A DNA stretch of 64,000 nucleotides from Paenibacillus sonchi (GTDB lineage: Bacteria; Bacillota; Bacilli; Paenibacillales; Paenibacillaceae): contig NZ_CP068595.1 in assembly GCF_016772475.1 (NCBI RefSeq), positions 1,798,001 to 1,862,000 on the forward strand, given 5' to 3'. Shown piece after piece: positions 45,699 to 55,486 of the stretch; the stretch's first letter is position 1; each line of letters opens with the position of its first letter. The notes beneath the pieces were generated by a model, which was given only the letters and a program-made list of their open reading frames with translations, did not search any database and was not told the origin of the DNA. Position numbers and translations under genes: made by a program.

Positions 45699-47701
45699 TC
45701 GAACAGCCCCTCTTTCGCTTCAATTTCGGCCAGCACTGCAAGCAGTCTGGCTTCTGCTTCCTTGCTTGTTCCTTCAAGCTGTACGGCAGCGTTGGACAAG
45801 TGGCCGCCGCCTCCCAGCTTTTCCATAACCACCTGCACGTTCATCCGCCCCAGCGACCGGGCGCTGATGCCAATAAGGCCGTCAGGCCGCTCGCTGATGA
45901 CAAATGAAGCCACCACGTTCGTCATGCCCAGCAGTGTATCCGCCGTCTGGGCAATCAGCAGCTGCGGAATCTTCATCCCCGGCTCCGTCACAACCAGCGC
46001 TATATGATCATACACCATCCGGGCATGTTTGATAATTTCCGCTTTGGAAATATACTCTTGCAGATCCTCCTTCAGCATCCGCTGAATCAGAATCGTATCC
46101 GCCCCGACCCGGCGCAGAAACCCTGCGGCTTCAAAGGTTCTGGAGCCGGTGTGGAGCGCAAAATGCTTGGTGTCCACTGTAATTCCGGCGAGCAGCATCG
46201 TAGCTTCCAGCGGACTGAGCTTGATCTTGTCATGAATGTACTGCAGCAGCTCAGTTACCAGTTCGCAGGTAGACGAAGCATAAGGCTCCAGATAGACCAG
46301 CACAGCATCATTTATGAATTCCTCACCTCTGCGGTGATGGTCTACGACAACAATGCGGCTGGCATACTGCACCAGGCGCGGCTCCATTGTCATGGATGCC
46401 TTATGGGTATCCACCACGATCAGCAGGGTGTGCTCCGTCATGACCTGAAGAGCTTGTTCCGTAGAAATAAAGGACTTGTTCAGCCCCTCATCCCGGCGGA
46501 TCTGCTCCATCATCCGGGTGATGGACGGATTCGGTGTCTCCATTACAATGTTAGCTTCCACATTGTACATCTGTGCCGCCTTCAGCAGACCGATCGAAGC
46601 CCCTACCGCATCGATATCAGGCGTCCGGTGGCCCATGATCAGCACCCGGTCGCTTTCCTGCATCAGATCGCGCAGGGCATGCGCAATCACACGGGCCCGC
46701 ACCCTCGTGCGCTTCTCCGCTGCATTGCTCTTGCCGCCATAGAAGGACAGCCGCTGGCCTGCCTTCACGGCCGCCTGGTCTCCGCCCCGGCCGAGGGCCA
46801 TATCCAGGCTTGACTGTGCCAGCGCCCCGAGCTCACTGGCAGACTCCGAACCATAGGCGAGTCCGATGGACAGCGTCATCGGTACCTTGAGATCTGCGGT
46901 CATTTCCCGCACCTCATCCAGAATCACGAACCGGCTTTTTTCGAGCGCCTGCAGGCTGCGGTGATTGAGCAGCATGAGATACCGCTCCGAAGACAGCCGG
47001 CGCAGGTACACTTCAAACTGCTTGCTCCACTCCGTAATCTCGCTGGCCACCTTGGCGATCAGGGACGTGCGCTGCTGATCATCCATGCCTTGGGCCGCTT
47101 CATCGAGATTATCCATCATCACAATGCCGATTGCGAGCCTTTCTTCCTCATAGCGTTCGCGCAGCACTACAAGCTCAGTAATATCATACAGATACAGCAG
47201 GCGCTCACTGGGGATGATTACCACCTGATAATGGCTTTCATCCACTGCTATTTCCTTCCGGATCTCCTTCAGTGCATTTTCTTTGGAAGCTTCCCGTTTG
47301 GCCGGTACATGTCCAGCCGCGGAAGGCATAACGTCAGGCAGCAGTTCCTCAATTTCTTCTCCAACCAAAGACTTCCGTGAGAAAATATCACCAGCGCTGC
47401 GGTTGTTCCATTCCACCTTACGGTCCTCACTGTACAGGATAATGCCCAGCGGAAGCATACTGACCGCTTCACCCTCAACCCGCTTAATTCGAAAGGATAG
47501 CCCATTGATATATTCCACCAGATTCCGCCGGAACGAGAGCTCTGCCTGCAGCATGGAGAAGCAGAGGGTCCCGGCCAGAAACAGACTGGCGACACCAATA
47601 ACCCAGTTATAGAAACTGACTACTATAATTAGCAGCAGCAGCAGCATAAACGCCCATACGGTATGATAGCCGTGCCAGCGTCTTTGCAGAAATTTTGGCA
47701 T
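45695..47701 (-). CDS. gdpP: Cyclic-di-AMP phosphodiesterase GdpP (YybT)
   Basis: Membrane-bound enzyme that degrades c-di-AMP to pApA, 668 residues. Two N-terminal membrane segments (about 15-55), a degenerate PAS domain, a degenerate GGDEF ([20 protein letters not shown]) at about 175-305, then DHH ([14 protein letters not shown] near 352) and DHHA1 ([19 protein letters not shown]) catalytic parts with all metal-ligand Asp/His residues. Follows DUF2232 by 11 bp. Loss of this gene raises c-di-AMP and beta-lactam resistance in Firmicutes (family knowledge); here it is intact. Confidence 0.97.
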   Translation of the reverse strand: MPKFLQRRWHGYHTVWAFMLLLLLIIVVSFYNWVIGVASLFLAGTLCFSMLQAELSFRRNLVEYINGLSFRIKRVEGEAVSMLPLGIILYSEDRKVEWNNRSAGDIFSRKSLVGEEIEELLPDVMPSAAGHVPAKREASKENALKEIRKEIAVDESHYQVVIIPSERLLYLYDITELVVLRERYEEERLAIGIVMMDNLDEAAQGMDDQQRTSLIAKVASEITEWSKQFEVYLRRLSSERYLMLLNHRSLQALEKSRFVILDEVREMTADLKVPMTLSIGLAYGSESASELGALAQSSLDMALGRGGDQAAVKAGQRLSFYGGKSNAAEKRTRVRARVIAHALRDLMQESDRVLIMGHRTPDIDAVGASIGLLKAAQMYNVEANIVMETPNPSITRMMEQIRRDEGLNKSFISTEQALQVMTEHTLLIVVDTHKASMTMEPRLVQYASRIVVVDHHRRGEEFINDAVLVYLEPYASSTCELVTELLQYIHDKIKLSPLEATMLLAGITVDTKHFALHTGSRTFEAAGFLRRVGADTILIQRMLKEDLQEYISKAEIIKHARMVYDHIALVVTEPGMKIPQLLIAQTADTLLGMTNVVASFVISERPDGLIGISARSLGRMNVQVVMEKLGGGGHLSNAAVQLEGTSKEAEARLLAVLAEIEAKEGLFE

Positions 47702-47712
47702 GAGCTCTCACC

Positions 47713-48630
47713 CTATCGTTTCGATTTCGTCACAAGCTCGCGCAGCGGGAACGCCAGGTCGACTATACCGATAATCCACAGCCCCGGCATCAAAATTACG
47801 GGGATTGCCAGCAGGAGCGCCACAACCTTGCTCCATTTCCGCTCATAGACCAGGAAGAACAGGAACCCGATGGTCTGAATGATAAAAGCAATCCTTAGCA
47901 GCGGCAGCAGATTATCCGATATCATCGGCATGAATCCGCTGTCTGCTCCCCCAAACACGAGGCTGAGCACGACACCCAGCAGATAATACCAGATGAACGA
48001 TCTCGGCAGTCTCCACTCACGGGCCGGCTTCATTCGCGGAACGGCATATTCCATGCTATTCAGAATCGGACGGACAATGGAGTGCGTGATCACAGCTATC
48101 ATAAACGAGCTGATGATCAGTGTCATTGGAATGATCTGGACAGTCATATGGCTAATCGTACTTACGTCCTCCGAGGAGAGTTTCAATTCGGACATCAGCG
48201 GATTGCCGGCCCCCAGCTCCGATAGCGGTGAATTCACCATTTGCAGCACATCATTCACATAGGTGGTAAGGTCAAAATTGAACAATGCTGTCCCGAGCAG
48301 CAGCAGCAGCAGGAATTCGCCAAGGATGGTAATCATTCCGGCAAGCAGAGTGGACATCGCTGAAGAGCGTTTCTTATACCACCGTCCCATCACCAAGGCG
48401 GGGATTAAGAAATAGACCGCTATTAAGACATAGACGGGTGTGATCAGACCGACAATCAGCAATACAGGCAGGATATGAATAATAAACTGCTTTGTATTCA
48501 GAGTAGTGAACAATACTACTGCCGGTATAATCATAAATAGTGTAGTGATAATGAGCAGTGGGGTTGATAACGAGAGCAGCAACAGAAGATACGCTATGCT
48601 CCATGCCACCGATGTCCAGCGAAATTTCAA
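47713..48630 (-). CDS. DUF2232 (YybS-like) membrane protein
   Basis: 305 residues with eight or so membrane segments, the YybS/DUF2232 family always found near gdpP in Bacillales. Conserved KWSKVVALLLAIPVILMPGL near residue 272. Function unknown; an S-component-like transporter fold is proposed for the family. It lies 11 bp before gdpP and 6 bp after the MazG-like gene, so it belongs to that operon. Confidence 0.9.
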   Translation of the reverse strand: MKFRWTSVAWSIAYLLLLLSLSTPLLIITTLFMIIPAVVLFTTLNTKQFIIHILPVLLIVGLITPVYVLIAVYFLIPALVMGRWYKKRSSAMSTLLAGMITILGEFLLLLLLGTALFNFDLTTYVNDVLQMVNSPLSELGAGNPLMSELKLSSEDVSTISHMTVQIIPMTLIISSFMIAVITHSIVRPILNSMEYAVPRMKPAREWRLPRSFIWYYLLGVVLSLVFGGADSGFMPMISDNLLPLLRIAFIIQTIGFLFFLVYERKWSKVVALLLAIPVILMPGLWIIGIVDLAFPLRELVTKSKR

Positions 48631-48636
48631 CAGTAT

Positions 48637-48948
48637 TCACCTCTTACGCATATGATCTTCTAATGCAGATATATCCTGGTACCATTCTTCCAGTTGATGC
48701 CCTTCCTGCCTGTGCTTTCTAAGCTTCTCAATCAGCAGATCGTCAAGCTCGCGATACGGGATGCCCAGTCTGCGTCCCAGAATGTAGGAGCTCATAATCA
48801 GGCTGGCCAGACTGTCTCCTACACGCGCGGTGCTGCCTTCCCAGAGCGCTTTAAATAACCGTGAGACTTGATCAATTACTTCAGTCTTCAACCATTCAAT
48901 TACTTTGGCGCGTTTCGCCACATCCAGGTCCTTCGGCACATTGGGCAC
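48637..48948 (-). CDS. MazG-like family protein
   Basis: About 103 residues from GTG 48948 (GGAGG ten bases upstream; longer frame to 48984 has no site). Helical, with KVIEWLKTEVIDQVSRLFKALW, LASLIMSSYILGRRLG and LIEKLRKHRQEGHQLEEWY, matching the MazG-like (all-alpha NTP pyrophosphatase-related) group. The EExxD/E metal-binding motifs of catalytic MazG are not evident, so enzymatic activity is doubtful. First gene of the unit leading to DUF2232 and gdpP; TATAAT at about 48990 on the minus strand is a likely -10. Confidence 0.8.
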   Translation of the reverse strand: MPNVPKDLDVAKRAKVIEWLKTEVIDQVSRLFKALWEGSTARVGDSLASLIMSSYILGRRLGIPYRELDDLLIEKLRKHRQEGHQLEEWYQDISALEDHMRKR

Positions 48949-49126
48949 AGTCTCTCTACCTCCGGCAAAAAACATTATTCTCAATTATAGCATAAATATT
49001 TCCCAGCTACACGGGACGTCCACCGCCTGAAAATTCAAGGGCTGCGCTTTCAAAAAAGGCCCGCATTCCGTGACCGCCGGAAATACAGGCCTTGGTACAT
49101 CTTACTCAACTGCCGGTAATAAAAGT

Positions 49127-49552
49127 TTATAACGATTCCTGCGACTGGCGGGAAACCACCTTCTCGCAATACTCAATAATCTGACTCCGGCGGACAATGC
49201 CGATAAACCGGTTCATGTCATCGACCACAGGCACAAAGTTCTGCACCTTGGCCAGATTAATCAGATCCTCCATATCCGCATCAATGGACACCGGCAGATT
49301 ATTCATCCGCAGCGGAACATCCTTCAACAGATATTTTGAAGCATTTTCGAAAGTCACCGCTCCACCTGACTCCTTCATATACCACAGCAGATCGCCTTCC
49401 GTTACCGTTCCGGCATATTCTCCATTCCGGTTCAGAATCGGGACTGCCGTATAGCGGTGAAATTCCATCCGTTCGAGAGTCTGGCGCAGCGTTGAATCCA
49501 GGGTTACGCACGCGACCTCTTGTTTCGGAAGTAAAAAAAACGCAATATTCAT
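49127..49552 (-). CDS. CBS-domain protein
   Basis: 141 residues, two CBS motifs in tandem (about residues 1-60 and 75-135), the usual nucleotide-binding pair. Seen: ACVTLDSTLRQTLERMEFHRYTAVPILN-type first motif and NNLPVSIDADMEDLINLAK with VPVVDDMNRFIGIVRRSQII second motif. Start ATG 49552 with GGAGG nine bases upstream. Probably senses adenine nucleotides or c-di-AMP, but the ligand is not visible. Separate small gene between the LCP gene and the MazG-like unit. Confidence 0.9.
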   Translation of the reverse strand: MNIAFFLLPKQEVACVTLDSTLRQTLERMEFHRYTAVPILNRNGEYAGTVTEGDLLWYMKESGGAVTFENASKYLLKDVPLRMNNLPVSIDADMEDLINLAKVQNFVPVVDDMNRFIGIVRRSQIIEYCEKVVSRQSQESL

Positions 49553-49716
49553 CTCTTGATCCTCCTCAAAGAGTTCCGAAGGCATTATTATTCATCCGTA
49601 CTTATACGTCTTAGCCAATTTATCCGTTCCAATCCATTATACCATGAGAACAGCAAGCAGCAGCCATTAAGATTGTATATGGCTGCTGCAGTTCCTGCTT
49701 ATTCTTTTTTGGGGGA

Positions 49717-50760
49717 TTACTGTGCTGCGGCTGTAGCCGCAGGCTCCAGCGCGTTTTGCGCTTTTCCCGGCTCGATTAATTGGTCTACCGGCGTGCTGGC
49801 GTTCATCCAATTGTCAATCATGGCCTTAGCTTCAGTGAGGTCCTCTTCATCTACAATATCATAATAAACTCCGCCGATACGTTCGCCCTCACCCATCACA
49901 GTGAAGCTGGAGATGTCCATATCCTTGCCGCCCATAAACTTTTTGGCCAGGCTGATAATCATCGATGGCTGAATGTCCGTCTTAAAGTTATCGCCCATAA
50001 TGTCCAGCAGCTCCGGGATATTTCCAATTTGGCTGATGGACAGCATTTTGTTCGCAACGACATCAATGAAAACCTGCTGCCGTTTGGTGCGGTTGAAGTC
50101 GCTGTCCTCACGGTAACGGGTATAATTAAGCGCCTCTTCCCCATTATAGTTGGACTTGCCGCCTTTGATGGTGAATTTTTCATGATCCTTGCCTTTGTTC
50201 ACAATATCTTTTTTGATCGGCAGCGGAACGCCGCCAATTGCATCCACCGCATCTTTCAAGCCTTGAAAATTAATGGTGGCATAATATTGAATATCGTGTC
50301 CGAGCAGGTTTTCCAGGGTGTCCTTGGCCATCTGCTGCCCGCCAAAAGCATAGGCATGCGTAATTTTATCCTTTTTATTGTCGCCATGGCCAATGATCTC
50401 GGTGTAAGTATCCCGCGGTATGGAGATGAGCAGAATCTTGTAATCCTCCGGACGAATAACCGCGTAGATCATAGTATCCGAACGGGCAGTCTCATTCCCG
50501 CGCTGGTCTGTCCCCAGCAGCATTAGAGAGAACGGGTCGCTTTTGTAAACAACCGGTTCGGGTTTGACCGTAGTAGTGCCGTCATTAACGAGAGGCTGGT
50601 AGGATTCCTGCTTCAGCTTATCCTCGACCCGATCCGACAGAAAAAGATCAAAGGCCAGTACGGCCAGCGGTTTTTGGAACAGGAAGCCGCCGCCAATGAT
50701 TACCACCAGCGCAGCAATCAGGATGATATATCTTTTTTTCATTTTTTTGAATTTTTTCAT
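49717..50760 (-). CDS. LCP (LytR-CpsA-Psr) family cell-wall ligase
   Basis: Membrane-anchored enzyme that links wall teichoic acid or other polymers from lipid carriers to peptidoglycan. 347 residues from ATG 50760 (AAGGAA nine bases upstream). N-terminal basic tail and membrane anchor (YIILIAALVVIIGGGFLF). LCP domain: LLGTDQRGNETARSDTMI near residue 83 with the Asp/Arg set that holds the polyprenyl phosphate, ISIPRDTYTEI, and NYTRYREDSDFNRTKRQQ near residue 210 (shortened; Arg pairs typical). C-terminal Ala-rich tail. Confidence 0.93.
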   Translation of the reverse strand: MKKFKKMKKRYIILIAALVVIIGGGFLFQKPLAVLAFDLFLSDRVEDKLKQESYQPLVNDGTTTVKPEPVVYKSDPFSLMLLGTDQRGNETARSDTMIYAVIRPEDYKILLISIPRDTYTEIIGHGDNKKDKITHAYAFGGQQMAKDTLENLLGHDIQYYATINFQGLKDAVDAIGGVPLPIKKDIVNKGKDHEKFTIKGGKSNYNGEEALNYTRYREDSDFNRTKRQQVFIDVVANKMLSISQIGNIPELLDIMGDNFKTDIQPSMIISLAKKFMGGKDMDISSFTVMGEGERIGGVYYDIVDEEDLTEAKAMIDNWMNASTPVDQLIEPGKAQNALEPAATAAAQ

Positions 50761-51101
50761 GATTTTTGATTCCTTCTTTATGGTGGAATGTATATATGAT
50801 TGCTCGCGATCTATTTTCAATGCTTGCCGGAAGGGTTCCAGACAGTCATGGTTGGGCTTTTCTTGGCTGGTATGGGTTGCCCCGATTCAGTGTTATGATT
50901 CCCCCCTTTCAGGAATTCGGGTCATTCTAATTGTAGAATAAACTTGGAAACACCCCTTTGACACATAAACAATATTTCTATTGTAATCACTTGGCGCCCA
51001 AAAAGAAACAACAAATAACGACAAGTTTAGTACTGGAGCTACTTGTATTCTATAAAGTATATGACGCACAAAACATGATTTTGATTCGTATTTTGCAAAA
51101 A
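50761..51101. other. Intergenic stretch between LCP gene and peptide-binding gene terminator
   Basis: 340 bp without a credible gene. A plus-strand TTGACA at 50957 with TGTAAT 18 bases on is promoter-like, but nothing recognisable lies behind it before the terminator at 51102. Confidence 0.35.
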
Positions 51102-51158
51102 AAACAGCAAAGCTGCAGTATCCGCCTGCACCAGGCGGCGGCTCCAGAGCTTCGCTGT
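51102..51158 (-). terminator. Terminator of peptide-binding lipoprotein gene
   Basis: Arms around 51111-51124 (CAGCAAAGCTGCAG) and 51145-51158 (AGAGCTTCGCTGTT) pair with few mismatches. Eight T follow on the minus strand. Confidence 0.75.
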
Positions 51159-51160
51159 TG

Positions 51161-52876
51161 TTAATTTTCTTCCTGTATCCACCATGTCTGCGGGTCAATA
51201 ATGTTGCTCATCGAATTAACCTTCACGTTCTGGAGACGTTTGTTGACGGCCGTTATATTTATGCGCTCAGCAAAAAAGATCATCGGCACTTCGTCATTCA
51301 CTAATTTTTGCCATTCGTAATAGACCTGCTTGCGGTGCTCTTTATCATAAGATTTGATTCCCACGCCTTCCCGGATCAATTCTTCATTGCGTTTTGAACT
51401 GAAGCGCGGATAATTCCACAGATCAATTTCCCTCCATAACCCGGACGGGTCCGGGTCGCTGGCCAGCCCCCATACTCCGTTGAAAAGCTCGACTGAGGGA
51501 TCATCATTCTCTACAGCTTCATAAAAAGTATTAAGATCCTTAAGTTGCCCGCCATTTAACCGTACATCCAGTCCAACGTCACGCCAATTCTGCAGAATAG
51601 CGCGGGTCCGTGCTTCTGCCGTTGTGCTTCCCGTCATAGCATCATAATGAATAACAAATGGAGCGCCTTTCGGATCCTCCCGGAATCCGTCGCCATCCCT
51701 GTCCACGTATCCCGCTTCATTCAGCAGTGCCTTTGCCCTCTCCGGACTGTAGGGATAAGTATTGATTTCTGAATCGGGAATCTTCGCCCAGCTTGAGCTG
51801 GGGATCGGTGTTTCAATCAGACTGCCGAGACCGTAGGAATATTGATTAATGATCCCTTCACGATCCAGCGCATAATACATAGCCTGCCGCAGACGTTTAT
51901 CCGCGAATTTCGGATTATCCATGACAATCTTCTGGGCCTCATGATCCCAAGATCCGAATTTAAATCCTATGTATTCATAAGATAGCTCTGGCGATTGCAG
52001 AATATTCACCTGGTCCAGCTGCTTCAGCGAGGCATATGCATCACGCGGGGCAGTAGCCATATCAATGACATTCTCATCGAGAAGATTCACGATTTCCTTA
52101 TCATCGAACACCTTATACTTCACACCGTCCAAAAGCGGTTTTCCCTGATAGTAATCCTCAAAGGCCTTCATCTCCACCAGCTGTCCAGGCTGGATATTGG
52201 TCACCTCAAACGGGCCAATGCCGATGGGATGCTTTCTCACCGGATCACTGTCCGGCATATCCTTAACCGCGATCCCGCTGTACACCCTTTTGTTCATCGG
52301 GTACGGCCAAAGATTATCCAGCGCATTTACCCTTACGCTATTCATGGTTATTCTCAGGGTGTAGGGATCGATTACCTTAATACCGCTGATTTCCTTGGCT
52401 TTTCCCTTATGGTAGGCTTCGGCGCCTGAAATCATTTCTACACTATAATACCGTGACCCTGTATACTCTGGACTGGCAATGGTTTCTAGCGCGAATTTCC
52501 AATCCTCTACCGTTAATTCATCGCCATTGTGCCACCGGACGCCTGGCCTTATTCTGAACGTAAACACGGTATGATCGTCTGATTCCTGCCAGGAAGCGAT
52601 GCCCGGAACCGTGGTTAAGTCATCTTTTACCCGAAACATAGCTTCTGTAATGAACTCCAGTACCTGGTAGTCATCCTCGCCTTCATAAAAAGCAGGTTCA
52701 AACAGCCCTTGAAACGGAGAGGAATATCCGTATGTAATCGTTCCTCCAGCTGCAGGCACCTCCGCCTCCTTATTCGAAAGAACTCCATAGGAAAGCCGCT
52801 CCGAGCCTATCCCGCTGCAAGCCGAAAGCATTAACGCCATCGCCAGCACCAGCCCGCAATATCTGCGCTTCATCAT
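51161..52876 (-). CDS. ABC transporter substrate-binding lipoprotein (oligopeptide, OppA-like)
   Basis: 571 residues from ATG 52876 (GGAAGGGAAG upstream; a longer frame to 52912 is unsupported). Lipobox LSAC gives Cys about residue 20. Mature protein of the family 5 solute-binding type: TYGYSSPFQGLFEP near the start, FTFRIRPGVRWHNGDELTVEDWKFALE-type signature (shown in part: RWHNGDELT) near 115-130, and ALLNEAGYVDRDGDGFREDP near 420. No permease or ATPase genes follow, so it is an orphan binding protein that may serve another Opp/Dpp importer. Confidence 0.92.
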   Translation of the reverse strand: MMKRRYCGLVLAMALMLSACSGIGSERLSYGVLSNKEAEVPAAGGTITYGYSSPFQGLFEPAFYEGEDDYQVLEFITEAMFRVKDDLTTVPGIASWQESDDHTVFTFRIRPGVRWHNGDELTVEDWKFALETIASPEYTGSRYYSVEMISGAEAYHKGKAKEISGIKVIDPYTLRITMNSVRVNALDNLWPYPMNKRVYSGIAVKDMPDSDPVRKHPIGIGPFEVTNIQPGQLVEMKAFEDYYQGKPLLDGVKYKVFDDKEIVNLLDENVIDMATAPRDAYASLKQLDQVNILQSPELSYEYIGFKFGSWDHEAQKIVMDNPKFADKRLRQAMYYALDREGIINQYSYGLGSLIETPIPSSSWAKIPDSEINTYPYSPERAKALLNEAGYVDRDGDGFREDPKGAPFVIHYDAMTGSTTAEARTRAILQNWRDVGLDVRLNGGQLKDLNTFYEAVENDDPSVELFNGVWGLASDPDPSGLWREIDLWNYPRFSSKRNEELIREGVGIKSYDKEHRKQVYYEWQKLVNDEVPMIFFAERINITAVNKRLQNVKVNSMSNIIDPQTWWIQEEN

Positions 52877-53010
52877 ATTATTCTTCCCTTCCGCCATGTA
52901 AGCGTTATCCAAAAAAGTTTTCTTTATATTCTTAAAGTTTCATCGTCATAATATTTAAGACTACATTATTGAGAATATACAATTTTCGTCCTAAAGTGAA
53001 GCTTTTATAG

Positions 53011-53036
53011 AAAAAAGCCCGCCCTTACAGGCAGGC
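53011..53036 (-). terminator. Terminator of MutS2-like gene
   Basis: On the minus strand GCCTGCC pairs with GGCGGGC around TGTAAG (one G-U), followed by TTTTTT. 20 bp after the stop. Confidence 0.8.
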
Positions 53037-53056
53037 CTCAAGCTTTTTCGCAGCCA

Positions 53057-55054
53057 TTATTTTTCTTCTTCCTCGTGGATAATGCTTAGTCCCTCCACAT
53101 GTCTTTTCCGCATCAGCTTGCGCTTTTTCCGTGTTTCCTTGCTTTCGAAAATGATATCAAAATCGTATTCTTCAGGGTACAGCTCCTCCTTCGAGAGGTA
53201 TGGCTTAAGGCGCTTATGGTTGAATCTCATTTTTTGCTTTTGGACCATGACACCTACCATTCCCATTGCATCCCTTGTCTCGTAGACAATCCCCATCCTG
53301 TCCAGCGGATTCACATACACAGCATCACCGATTTCAAAATCCTTTTTCGGCGCCTTGCCATCACCTTCTTCTTGGGCAGGCCTCTGTTCAGCTGCTGGAG
53401 CTTTGACCGGCCCTGCTGCTTCGGTTGGGTGCCGTTCTGTACGCTGCATCTCCTGCCTGGCTCTTTCACCGGGTCTGTGGTGTCCTGTACGGTTCAGGCT
53501 GTTCCAGCGACTTCTGTCCCCATCCATTTCGCGCTGCTGCTCTACAAGCTGCTGCGAGCGCCGGATAACGGTCTCCGGAATACCCAGCTTTTCGGCAATC
53601 TGAAGTGCATAGCTTTCGCCCGCTTCCCCAATTGTCAACCGGTACAACGGCTGCAGGGTGTCCTTGTCAAACTCCATCCGCGCATTTTGGAACCCGCTGG
53701 TAGAGGCTGCAAAAACCTTAAGCTCATTAAAATGGGTAGTCACTATGATATTTGCGCCTTTACGGTTCAATTCCTCAAGTATGGCAATGGATAGCGCAAA
53801 ACCCTCTCCCGGGTCCGTACCCGCCGCCAGCTCATCGATCAGCAGCAGTACGCCCCTGCCCGCATCTCTAAGCATTCCCTCAATGCTCCTCATCTGTGCC
53901 GAAAAGGTGCTCAGGGACTGAGTCAGGCTCTGCCCGTCGCCGATTACACTGATTACATCCGTGAACACTGTAAAGTCGCTGCCTTCCTCTACAGGCACCA
54001 GCAGACCGGACTGCACCATCAAGGTTAATAGTCCCAGCGTCTTGAGCACAACGGTTTTGCCGCCTGTATTGGGGCCGGTGACTATTAGTGATTTGTATCC
54101 GTTGCCGAATTCCAGACTGATGGGAATCATTCCCTCCAGCTTGGGATGCCTGCCCCCATTCATTCTCAGATAGCCGCGGTCGTTCAGAGCCACACTTCTC
54201 GCCCCCATCGTCCGGGCGTATTTGGCTTTGGCAAAGATAAAATCGTAATTGCCCGTGATCTCAATATTCCGCCGCAGCGCCGCCTGTTCTTGCTCCAGCA
54301 GGCCGGTCAGCATGCTTAGAATCAGCATCTCCTCCCTGGCCTCTTCAGCAGCCAGCAATTCAAGCTCCCCTTGTAGCGAAGCGATCTCATAAGGCTCTAC
54401 AAATACGGTTTGCCCGCTGGTAGACTGATCCAGCACCGCTCCCTTTACCTGCTTGTGATATTCCCGTTTCACTGGAATCACATACCGCCCGCCACGCATA
54501 CTAACCAGATTTTCCTGCAGGATTCCCTGGTGTTTGGCCATTACAGCTTCAATCTTTCGCTGCAGCCGGTCTTTAGCCACAGCCAGCCGTTTCCGGACCC
54601 GTTCCAGCCCCTTGCTGGCGTGGTCGTCAATGGTCCCTAACCGGATGCAGCGTTCAATCTCCTCGCGCACCCCGCTCAGTTCCACCAGAGACGCCGCATA
54701 GGATGCAATTCGCGGAGCACTCTGCTCTTTGGCCTGCATGTATTTACGGAGCTGGCTGCAGCTTTGCAGAAACACCGAGACCGCCATAAAATCCTTCTCG
54801 CTGTACAAATACCCGGTTCCCAGCAGAGACATCAGCCACTCCATTCCCTCCAGAGAAGGAATCGGTACGCTTGCCCCTTTCTCCAGAAGCTCCTTTGCCT
54901 CAGCCGTTTCATCCAGCGCCCGGTGAACCGCTGGCAGATAGGTCATAGGCGCAAGTCCGCTCACCGCCTTCCTGCCCTCATAAGATACTGCATAACGTCC
55001 AAGATCCTGCTTCATTTCCTCGTATTGCAGTGTGATTTGGCTGTCTGTATTCAT
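53057..55054 (-). CDS. MutS2-like protein lacking the C-terminal Smr domain
   Basis: 665 residues. MutS core and ATPase: helical lever region with RGGRYVIPVKREYHKQVKGAVLDQS-type signature (shown in part, near residue 185), FVEPYEI, Walker A GPNTGGKTVVLK near 325, Walker B LLLIDELAAGTDPGEG near 403, and GANIIVTTHFNELK. This is the MutS2 pattern. MutS2 proteins are usually about 785 residues with a terminal Smr endonuclease domain. Here the chain ends in a basic/acidic tail after a KOW-like DAVYVNPLDRMGIVYETRD segment, without the HGxG/LDLHG motifs. MutS2 with Smr splits collided ribosomes or resists recombination; the truncated form cannot cleave. Start ATG 55054 with AAGGAGGAAAGG upstream. 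Confidence 0.9.
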   Translation of the reverse strand: MNTDSQITLQYEEMKQDLGRYAVSYEGRKAVSGLAPMTYLPAVHRALDETAEAKELLEKGASVPIPSLEGMEWLMSLLGTGYLYSEKDFMAVSVFLQSCSQLRKYMQAKEQSAPRIASYAASLVELSGVREEIERCIRLGTIDDHASKGLERVRKRLAVAKDRLQRKIEAVMAKHQGILQENLVSMRGGRYVIPVKREYHKQVKGAVLDQSTSGQTVFVEPYEIASLQGELELLAAEEAREEMLILSMLTGLLEQEQAALRRNIEITGNYDFIFAKAKYARTMGARSVALNDRGYLRMNGGRHPKLEGMIPISLEFGNGYKSLIVTGPNTGGKTVVLKTLGLLTLMVQSGLLVPVEEGSDFTVFTDVISVIGDGQSLTQSLSTFSAQMRSIEGMLRDAGRGVLLLIDELAAGTDPGEGFALSIAILEELNRKGANIIVTTHFNELKVFAASTSGFQNARMEFDKDTLQPLYRLTIGEAGESYALQIAEKLGIPETVIRRSQQLVEQQREMDGDRSRWNSLNRTGHHRPGERARQEMQRTERHPTEAAGPVKAPAAEQRPAQEEGDGKAPKKDFEIGDAVYVNPLDRMGIVYETRDAMGMVGVMVQKQKMRFNHKRLKPYLSKEELYPEEYDFDIIFESKETRKKRKLMRKRHVEGLSIIHEEEEK

Positions 55055-55117
55055 GGGTACCTTTCCTCCTTATACCCCGCCCGGCTCCCAGGACGGTTTT
55101 CTGTTCTGCCCCAACGC

Positions 55118-55155
55118 AAAAAGGGCAAAGACTGCCACTACGGCGGTCCTTGCCC
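55118..55155 (-). terminator. Intrinsic terminator in the leader of the MutS2-like gene
   Basis: GGGCAAAGAC (55123-55132) pairs with GTCCTTGCCC (55146-55155) with one mismatch. Five T follow on the minus strand. It lies only 64 bp upstream of the start codon, so it is either an attenuator or the end of an upstream RNA. Confidence 0.65.
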
Positions 55156-55224
55156 TCATCTGCTGCTGCCATTCTCTTTGTGTTTCAGCCGGTTCCCGCT
55201 TAGGGGAAATTCAGCCTGAAAACA

Positions 55225-55480
55225 GAAAAAACCGTGCTGCAAGAGCACGGTTAAATTCACAAAGAGAACAACAGCCGTAAAGAGGCCATATGACGCTTCG
55301 CGTGTGTCCTTAACTAATTCATCCATCCTGCCGAAACTGGAATACATCCTGCCGGACATACTCAAACACAACCCGCTTTATGAATATAGCGGGCCCTGTA
55401 CAGCTTACGGGTCAGACGATATGAAATTGCTTAGTTAAGAACGCTCACCAACATCAAAATTTCCCCTTTAGTTATAGGAT
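55225..55480 (-). ncRNA. Candidate structured leader or small RNA
   Basis: A promoter (TTGACG 55515-55510, 17-base spacer, TAAATT 55492-55487) predicts an RNA start near 55480. A terminator ACCGTGCT-N5-AGCACGGT plus six T (55225-55252) predicts the end, about 256 nt. Inside: AAAGGGG followed by a seven-codon frame (MLVSVLN, 55454-55431); CTTAACTAA at its end, which pairs with TTAGTTAAG at 55309-55317; and a CCCGCT...AGCGGG hairpin. No riboswitch class is recognised. It may be an independent sRNA or an attenuated leader of the MutS2-like gene, whose start lies beyond a second terminator. Confidence 0.45.
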
Positions 55481-55486
55481 ACCTGT

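Noticed and set aside
49658-49690. GCAGCAGCCAT / ATGGCTGCTGC hairpin after the LCP gene
   Set aside because: Good stem, but no U-run on the minus strand and an imperfect position. Left as a possible weak terminator only.
55156-55371. 71-codon minus-strand frame in the candidate RNA
   Set aside because: Reads straight through the intrinsic terminator at 55225-55252 and lacks a strong ribosome-binding site, so RNA is the better explanation.
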